Both the position numbers and the translations under genes were made by a program. This document shows positions 18,931 through 25,256 of a stretch of DNA of 25,256 nucleotides, piece after piece. The stretch lies in the NCBI GenBank assembly GCA_034698045.1, contig JAQGAU010000649.1, positions 1-25,256 on the forward strand, read 5' to 3'. Source of the stretch: Paramacrobiotus richtersi (taxonomy: Eukaryota > Tardigrada > Eutardigrada > Parachela > Macrobiotidae). How positions within the stretch are numbered: position 1 is the stretch's first letter; each line of letters opens with the position of its first letter. Below the pieces are notes generated by a model, which had not been told where the DNA came from, ran no database searches, and saw nothing but the letters and a program-made list of their open reading frames with translations.

Positions 18931-20004
18931 CTCCTGTTTGTGGCGGTTAATTCTGCCTCTTTCGTAAAGGTTGTGCATATCATTAGCATTATCATGAAAA
19001 CCCTCTTGTTTTCCAATTGATTCATCGCCGTCGTTTTTTTTGTCCGTCTCTTGATGTTTCTTAATGGGGATTTTATGATTTAATGCGTTCAAAACAATAA
19101 TTTCCGGGAGCGCCGGCATACGTTATCCTGTACTATCCGCAAGAGTATTCGAAATTGTTTATGAATGCAACAAGTTTATTCCCCCATATTTCTGGGGCAT
19201 CGACATAATAACTTTGTGCCGCGGACGACGTCAGTGCCTTGTTGACATCGAGGTTCACTAAGTTATTCCATTGCTGTGGAGTGAAGAGTCTTACAGCACT
19301 AATGAATTTTTTGAATGGATCGCATGACGATCGAATTATTTCGCAGAATTTATCAACGTGCCAGTTGAAAAGTTGCGGCATTTAAAGAAAATACAATCTC
19401 TAAAGCTCTTTGTGTTACGAACCGTGCATAGTAGACAAACAAACATTTCTATTGAAGCCTTGTGTAGGTCATTACTGAAAAAGATGGTAAATTCGCTGGA
19501 AATGTTAGGTTATTATCGGAGTTGACCTTTCAGACATTCAGTTGCGGGATGAGCTAGATCGCTCACCGTTTTTCTGCGAAAGTGTGAGAAACATTTTGAG
19601 CGAAATCACTAAAAATGAGCTACCTTTATGAACCATGAACGTACAACTTTTCTTGCTGTTCTAGCTGTTTCAGTGCAAACTGCGGAGAGATATCCGTGAT
19701 TCTTGGGTCCTAATTGTTCATGTTACGTACATGCTGAACTTTTATGCTGAAACTTAACACTAATAAACTGTACATGTATTAAAAGACATCAGCCGATTAA
19801 TATATTTCCACTCTGCCGCACCACATGACCGCACACCTGGTATACGCATTGTACTGTGCAAAGCAGTGTAAAAATTGATAAAAACGTCCAGTTTGCATTG
19901 TCCACGCCTTACAATTAAGTGGTGGTCTTGTAGACGGAGTTGAAAAAACAAATATTACCAACTCTAAGCAAAGTGTACTCCAGTTTTCGAGCATAACACA
20001 ATGC
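18931..20004. other. Gene-poor region with coding-like but unresolved frames
   Basis: Minus-strand frames 19381-19133 (82 aa, MPQLFNWHVDKFCEIIRSSC...) and 19119-18916 (67 aa, Lys/Asp/Asn-rich) are intact but unrecognised. On the plus strand, 19328-19508 reads like an ordinary protein (LRHLKKIQSLKLFVLRTV, then ALCRSLLKKMVNSLEML) and 19534-19632 continues DIQLRDELDRSPFFCESV to a TGA. However, joining them needs a 30-base intron or a frameshift, and a TGA lies upstream at 19325. The plus-strand set may be a decayed gene. I cannot decide which strand, if any, is real. A dispersed repeat copy follows at 19816-19906. Confidence 0.3.
19816..19906 (+). repeat. Dispersed repeat, copy B
   Basis: Same-orientation copy of 14636-14742, with a 7-base gap and several substitutions. 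It lies downstream of the kinase pair, as copy A lies upstream. Confidence 0.6.
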
Positions 20005-20349
20005 TCAAGAAGAACCTCTCGCCGTCATGGACGAAAACTTGTGCCGCCAGTTGTTCAGTTCTTTCTGGAACGTCTCTACCGTCTGCTTCCGTTTAACCAC
20101 TTCCTCTTTGCTCAGTTTACAAGACTTTGGGTATCTTTCTTGATAATCGACATACCGGGTGAGATCTTCCATTTGCTTCTCCGCACTTCCTAACATCCGT
20201 GTGATCTGTGGTCGTAAATCACCGTCAGGAACTGTCTCGCTGGCGGAGGACTTCAGGGCTCGTCGACGATCAAACTCCTGTATCGTGCTGGATAACTTTA
20301 CTAGCTCCTGTTGCACAGTATCACGGTATGTATAATATCGATCTGTCAT
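20005..20349 (-). CDS. Syntaxin-6-type N-terminal domain protein (114 aa, no SNARE motif)
   Basis: Single open exon from ATG at 20349 to TGA at 20005. DRYYTYRDTVQQELVKLSST resembles the syntaxin-6/10/61 start (DPF..VK.EVQ...), and MEDLTRYVDYQERYPKSCKL followed by VVKRKQTVETFQKELNNWRH fits the third helix of that family (DLEDLDETI...P.KF.L...ELS.RK.FI...). In full-length syntaxin 6, a SNARE helix and tail anchor follow, acting in endosome to trans-Golgi fusion. Here neither is present: after RHKFSSMTARGSS the frame stops, no strong donor is visible in the last 60 bases, and I found no SNARE-like exon downstream on this strand. It could be a truncated copy, a free regulatory domain, or the first exon of a longer gene with a weak donor. 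Confidence 0.6.
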   Translation of the reverse strand: MTDRYYTYRDTVQQELVKLSSTIQEFDRRRALKSSASETVPDGDLRPQITRMLGSAEKQMEDLTRYVDYQERYPKSCKLSKEEVVKRKQTVETFQKELNNWRHKFSSMTARGSS

Positions 20350-21041
20350 GTCAACAGGATGAAGATTAGCACACTTTTACAGTTTAAATTGGGCAGGTCG
20401 TTTGCTGAGTTTGATGTACAGAAACCTCCTGAATGTGGAAACAACAGCTGACACGAGGTGAACATGTCACAACTGTAACTTGTCTGTAAGCCAATCTTCT
20501 TCGTTACAACTCACAGAATATGTATAATTTATGAATAAACCATGATGAGCATAAAATTTCTATAAAAGCGAGAAGTAAGTTCGTAATGCTTATCTGCAGC
20601 TTTTTCATACAGCTTTCTGTGCACTGAGGGACCGCTTTGCAACACAGCCAACAAAATCTTATCATTTGCTAATCAAATACAATCGTCATTTGAAGTTGAA
20701 CAATTCCTCAAACAGCTAGGTACAAGATTACATCAACAGTCTAACAGCCATTCGTCGTGCTAGTTCTGGCATATGAGAATTACGACTGCTACCATAGGTC
20801 ATATGTGGCATTCAGTGGATTCACTACTTTCAATCAGTCCTATAGGAAAACAAGTGGAGCTACAATATCAAACCATAACAATGCAAAGCATATTTTTAAG
20901 AGCCTTTTGCTGATGTACCAAACATTGAATGTAGACGTTTCGGGATGATACGTTCCCTTACTAAGAAATCCGCAGAATTTCAACATATATAGTACGGTTC
21001 GAGGCATCCCTGACCAGACAGAGGTCACAGTCTGGCAACGG
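20350..21041. other. Gene-poor region before the decayed kinase copy
   Basis: Promoter side of the syntaxin-like gene on the minus strand. A plus-strand frame at 20757-20948 contains YENYDCYHRSYVAFSG, which can loosely be laid against the YEQNDFIGSGAFGVVY glycine-loop region of kinase 2, so part of a decayed N-lobe may be here. This match is too weak to call. Confidence 0.3.
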
Positions 21042-21689
21042 ACCATCATGACTTCGAACTCATGGATCGGCTTGCAGATTACTTTTATGGTAAACAACAA
21101 ATACCAAAATGTTCAGAATATTTTAGTTCAGAATTGTACCCTGCGCGCTACCTTTCCATACTTGAAGTATAAATTAAAAAGCAGCAATGTTGGTTGCAGG
21201 CGGGGATGTAGCTTGTAGTCAAAATGCATTTAGGGAAACCCGATGTTACAACATGAGGCGCTACGGAACTGTGAACAAATCGCTGAGGGACTATGGTTTC
21301 TATATCAGCACAAGAACCGACCTAAGAATTGCCCTCATTGAGCAGAATGGAAATCGACTAATCGATTTGCAGCGCGGATAGTGTAGTACGTATAAAATCC
21401 ACTTCCGCCTTCTCATGCAATGCGATACATCGCGAAACGCCATCTTTCCATGGATGTATCCGGTAAATGCCATGGAGAGCCAGTGCATATGTCTAGTTCA
21501 CAGAGAACTCTTGGATGGACAATGGACATTCATAATGCTGAAGTGGAAAACCGCGTGCTGTCAGAAATAAGTGATTTTGATCAGAGAGTTGGCCAATGCA
21601 GAGTGCGTTGTTCCGCTTGGATTTACGCTGATCGTTACAACCGGACAGACATGTGTACGAGGGACATGTGCCTAATTAAAGATGGATAG
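21042..21689 (+). pseudogene. Third, decayed kinase copy (C-lobe recognisable)
   Basis: Fragments in shifting frames follow the order of kinases 1 and 2. FELMD...ADYFYG ends at a gtaaac donor (21090), followed by a 110-bp intron and ttgcag at 21199 (kinase 2 intron: 111 bp). Then GGDVACS; in another frame ALRNCEQIAEGLWFLYQ (kinase 2: ALRYALEISEGLRFLHQ); DLRIALIEQNGNRLID (kinase 2: LNPRNILIKQMENGQNRLAI); RYIAKRHL (RYMSPEML); HNAEVENRVLSE (LLAVADRIVGSK); and ADRYNRTDMCTRDMCLI (ATERYSAQDVLNRLQLI). At least two frameshifts and lost HRD, DFG and SPE motifs make it a pseudogene. The 5' limit is uncertain. Confidence 0.65.
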
Positions 21690-22742
21690 GTTCCTAACAT
21701 CATTGTCAGCTTTGTTCCTACGAACATTTCGGCGGTAGAGCAACGTGTATGAGCCGGTACAGAATTTCATTTAAAACAAACCAATATAATACTTATGTTC
21801 GGTTCGCTGTTGTTGCAGCCTTGTATACCTGTCGTGGTCATTGTAGCAAGTCCTCCGCTGTTCTAGTTTCACTTTTGCGTCTCACACGTCGCCATCCCGA
21901 TTACTAGACTTCTGCTGAACATGGGCGACGGATTAAGAAATAATATAACCTTTATTGCTGTTCAGATCTTCTCGATGCCGTATTTATGGGCCAAAAACAA
22001 AACCCCGTGGGGAAAAAATAAAAAAGGCCACATAAATTGATCTTTTAACGGCATTTATGCAACAATAAGGTACCGTCACCGCTTGCTCACCCCAGAATTC
22101 AACAAAATAACAAAGGCATTTTTTTGGTATTTTAAAAAGGGATATTATACAATGATAATGGATACCGATAATGCTACCAAAACCCACACTATACGGAAAC
22201 ACATTTGCATTTACATCCCTAAAGAGTAAAGTCAGTATCTTAAGGTGTGCAGTGACGTCCCTCATTAATTTTGTCTTCCAGAGGAGGTGCATTTTTGTCC
22301 TTCCTTACGCACTTACTTATACAGGATTTTTCTTAAGCAGAAGTTTAATAATGTTATAAATAATTGTGGAGTTCAGTTCGCATCCCGTGCAATCGCCTTA
22401 GTATTGGATTGGTTTTATGCGTGATGTCTTGAATTACCGCGAGTCCTAAAATAGTAAAAATAGTCCCCTTTACAAACACCAAAGGGCGAAGTGAGGCTGT
22501 TTTTCAAAATATGGAACTGAAATTTCGGCGATGTATGCTGCACGGTAGCGCACTTTCTAGCAGTGGTAACATCGGTTTTTGCAATGTCACAGCATCGGTA
22601 TCAAACAGAAAAGCAGACACGCTAGAAACTATCCAACATAAATGGACACAGTTGCAATGGCGTATTCGCAATGGGTGACGATGCCGTCGTCGCATTACTT
22701 TGACATTAATTTTCCTGGAGAACGAGAATGGTGTAATGCCTT
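21690..22742. other. Intergenic region, no gene seen
   Basis: Between the decayed kinase and the 3' end of the leucine-rich-repeat gene. Minus-strand frame 21984-22292 and plus-strand frame 22171-22359 show no domain. Plus-strand frame 22642-22896 is largely a shadow of the LRR gene's last exon. Confidence 0.45.
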
Positions 22743-24359
22743 TCAGAAAGAACAGTTCCGTACAAGATTACGAAAAGCTTCTGATATGCCACCAGCCGCG
22801 GCTGTCAGGTACACTCCGGTAGCCTCTTCTTCTTCTTCGGATGATGTCGTAGCAGGTCCGCAGTTGAGGGCCACACCGAACGGGACTCCTTGCTGAGAGC
22901 GTCTGCCAGCCCAGTCCGCCAGATCCTTTAATGCGCAGCAGGCACAGTCTCCGTTTTCCGGGCAGAAGCTGTTGTCATACAGGATAACACGGAGATCCTG
23001 CGGCGCTCCGAAAATGGTATCCAAAACTTCCTTTGTTATGGTCGTCAGGTTGTTTTCTTTTAGCTCGACGTTACGTAGACGAGACAGGGTGAAGGGCGGA
23101 GAAGTTTGAACGATCGTCTGCAGACCTGGATGTTGACGCTGCAGACGGAGGCTTTCCTGAACAAAAAACAGTAATCACTTTATCCACTCGTGGGGAATGA
23201 CGTGCAATTCCACGTAATCATATGAGGTGAAGGCTGGAACACACCCTTCCACACCTGTTGGCTACACATACACCCTTTGACTATGCACACACCCATTTAC
23301 CACACACACTTTGGCTATGCGCACACCTTTAACGTCCTTTTTTTCACGGACTCTGAAGACTATGAAATCAGCTTTGGAGTGGATAAAATTTTCGTATAGC
23401 TCTATTTGGGTAAAAATTTGAATATTAGGTCTCACAATTGTCAGTTAATATGCGTTGTTAACAGGATGTACATACATGTAGCTGATCAGCAAAAGGCTGA
23501 AATATATGTACCAATCATTGCTTACGACTAGCACATACGAATGTATCAATAGAACAACTTTTAGTCCATCCAAAGCCTGACTCCATAACCTACGGGGTTC
23601 CTGTAAAAAAATTACGAAAAAAGTGTGTAGCCAAAGGGTGTGAAGTAAATCTTTGTGCGCATAGTCAAAGGGTAAGAAAGGTTTAAGGGGTGTGTGCATA
23701 CTGCACAGCCTTCACCATCATATAATCTGATAATAATCATCACTCACCAAGCCTCCTGCGATCGGTCCCAGCGTGCCCCAGTCAAAGAACGTTATCGCAT
23801 TCTCGTACAGTACCAGCTCGGTAAGCGGCGGTGCGGTACCAAGGTCCACCATTTGAAAAAACGCTTGTGATGAGATGCCCCGGATCTTATTCTCGAATAA
23901 TCGTAGTGACTCAAGACGTTTGTAACCACTGAAGCACTTGGATTCAAGTTTGTCGATATTGGATTGGCTAATAACCAGTTCCGTCAGCTGACTCTTGACG
24001 TTCTCAAGGAGCCTAGTAAATACCCGAAATTCAATCACTCCCCCGTGCCTGTTCTGGAATCCTTGGAAATTTATACTCTGCAGAGATACAAGGTTTGATG
24101 GGAACGGGTTGGCATCTTCTCCGAGCACGTTGCAGTAAACTCCATGCCATGGTGTGTAGCAGCGAGATCCAAGGAAGACTGCCGATACGTCGGTTGGTAT
24201 TAGGGTAACGCTGAAATTACCGGGTAAATCAACGTCAGCGTAACAACGGAGGATTTTGCTGCCGTAACTACAGCCCGGATGTGGTAGACTATCTCCTAAA
24301 CCTGCGCTATTATGCAGTGCTAGGAACAGGCCTACTGAGAGTACTGCTATGAGAAACAT
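22743..24359 (-). CDS. Secreted leucine-rich-repeat protein (2 exons, 341 aa)
   Basis: Exon 1 runs 24359 down to 23748 (204 codons, donor gtgagt), exon 2 23156 down to 22743 (acceptor ttgttcag), phase 0. The protein starts with a signal peptide (MFLIAVLSVGLFLALHNSA). Cysteines at about 30 and 39 and a RCYTPWHGVYC segment follow, like an N-terminal cap. Leucine-rich repeats occur from about residue 135: LTELVISQSNIDKL, LESLRLFENKIRGI, LTELVLYENAITFF, LRNVELKENNLTTI. After LRVILYDNSFCPENGDCACC comes a cysteine-rich LRRCT-like cap with Cys303, then an acidic run (SSEEEEEA) and a tail without a clear membrane span. It is probably an extracellular adhesion or recognition protein; the specific family was not recognised. 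The intron is occupied by a MITE. Confidence 0.85.
23226..23716. mobile_element. Foldback MITE in the LRR gene intron, 491 bp, with 9-bp target duplication
   Basis: The ends GGTGAAGGCTG (23226) and CAGCCTTCACC (to 23716) are perfect 11-bp inverted repeats. Inverted similarity continues about 100 bp inward on both arms through CACACCC, ACCCTTTGACTATGC and CTTTGGCTA blocks. The flanks are ATCATATGA (23217-23225) and ATCATATAA (23717-23725), 8 of 9 identical, as expected for a target-site duplication. An 8-9 bp duplication points to a hAT or Mutator-like source (inference). There is no transposase frame. It makes up most of the 591-bp intron 23157-23747. Confidence 0.8.
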
Positions 24360-25007
24360 GCTTTTATCCTGCTGGTACCGGTGTTAAGTTCAACAGCGAA
24401 TATGAAGAACGGCACTTCTTTATTTTGTGCGGTGATGGTCTATGCTGTATGGCAACAAGCAGAACTAATTTCTCACCCGAAAGCAGCTACTTAACACTTC
24501 TTAGATTGTCATCTACATGTTGTGGTTACATAAATCGAAGTTGCTAATGCAATCTGCAGTTACAATCCAGAAAAGTCAAATTTTGTGTATCCCGCCCACA
24601 AGCCGCACTGGAACCGTTGGCATTAAGCAAGATTTAACGAGAAATATGGCCGAAGTCCATGCACAAACTTGAGGGCCAAAAAGATTGTTTCGGTGAAACA
24701 GCGTAAGTGGCCCCTGGAACTGTGCCGCGCTGCTCTATCTAAATGAGCAAACGTTTCAACGAGCGAACTAGCTGCTACAATACGAGTATCTGTGACAAAG
24801 TCCGAGAAAATAGCGCCGACTTTCTCTGTGAATTGTTCTCGCTTGTGGTACCCTTGTAGTTGTACCGGAATAAACGGCCTACAAATTCCTAACTAGTACG
24901 CATAGTTTAAGTGTATATTCAGAATATAGTGGTAAAGAGCAGATCTAGAAGGTCAGAAATAAAGAGAAAACAGCCATGAATATTTGTATTATTTTGACTA
25001 TCACTAG
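24360..25007. other. 5' flank of the LRR gene, no gene seen
   Basis: Promoter side of the minus-strand LRR gene. No open frame with recognisable content. A/T-rich motifs such as caaaataaag lie about 70 bases upstream of the LRR start on the minus strand, but I cannot call a TATA box with confidence. Confidence 0.4.
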
Positions 25008-25256
25008 GACATTTTCAGGGTCCAGTTCCAGAAATATTGCAAAACTTATTCGCAGACATGGGGTGACCTAATGAACTTGAAAAAAATGATACTGGCTGTC
25101 GGGAAGCAGTATGGGTGTAGTTTCATAATGTATTGTATGGAACAAAGTGACCTGCTGAAAGTGACCGAATCCTGGAAAGCGGCGATGGATGACGGAAATG
25201 TTGTAGCAGCAGCTTTTCTTGACTTGAAAAAGGCCTTTGACAGTGTTGACCATGCT
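25008..25256 (+). mobile_element. Non-LTR retrotransposon reverse transcriptase fragment, cut by window end
   Basis: The frame is open from 25008 (TAG at 25005) to the end. From about 25101 it matches the finger-palm region of LINE-type reverse transcriptases: GKQYG, then LLKVTESWKAAMDDGNVV, then FLDLKKAFDSVDHA, which contains motif A with its catalytic Asp. The usual GF after QYG is GC, and the following R/S-rich motif is not kept, so it is probably diverged. Upstream residues do not look like RT, suggesting 5' truncation near 25080. The clade (Jockey, CR1, RTE or L1) cannot be told from so little. Confidence 0.75.

Noticed and set aside
22642..22896. 84-aa plus-strand open frame with a serine run
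   Set aside because: Mostly antisense to the last exon of the LRR gene; the Ser run is the complement of its Glu codons.
1..25256. Prokaryotic features (operons, CRISPR arrays, defence islands)
   Set aside because: Spliced genes with GT-AG introns and animal-type proteins throughout; no regular spaced repeats were found.

Overview
This window is animal (metazoan) nuclear DNA. Genes are broken into many short exons with GT-AG introns, introns are very AT-rich, and coding exons have clearly higher GC. An intact heterotrimeric kinesin-2 motor gene shows a ciliated or neuronal animal, probably an invertebrate (short introns, close gene spacing). I could not fix the phylum from sequence alone; a small ecdysozoan would fit.

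Layout: (1) 1-1427, 3' end of an unidentified membrane-protein gene, two exons joined in phase 0. (2) 1428-4370, a long gene-free stretch holding a candidate ~0.9 kb DNA transposon (2157-3063, 29-bp inverted termini) and a dense cluster of TGGTCA/TGACCA motifs with two long palindromes. (3) 4371-14365, a complete 20-exon KIF3B-type kinesin gene reconstructed exon by exon (about 730 aa). Its introns 4 and 13 carry two ~0.4 kb copies of one repeat in opposite orientation. (4) 15413-18930, a tandem pair of related protein-kinase domains in one transcription unit. The first has two frameshifts, the second lacks catalytic residues, and both have an intron at the homologous site. A third, badly decayed copy lies at about 21042-21689. 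(5) 20005-20349, minus strand, a small gene for an isolated syntaxin-6-type N-terminal domain. (6) 22743-24359, minus strand, a two-exon secreted leucine-rich-repeat protein whose intron is almost filled by a 491-bp foldback MITE with a 9-bp near-perfect target duplication. (7) 25008-25256, a non-LTR retrotransposon reverse-transcriptase fragment cut by the window end.

The genes do not form a pathway: KIF3B is conserved transport machinery, whereas the kinase cluster looks like a lineage-specific tandem family degenerating toward pseudokinases and pseudogenes. Exon boundaries were read from splice signals plus reading-frame and homology continuity, not from transcripts. Family assignments are from recognised motifs and remembered family features, not from a search.
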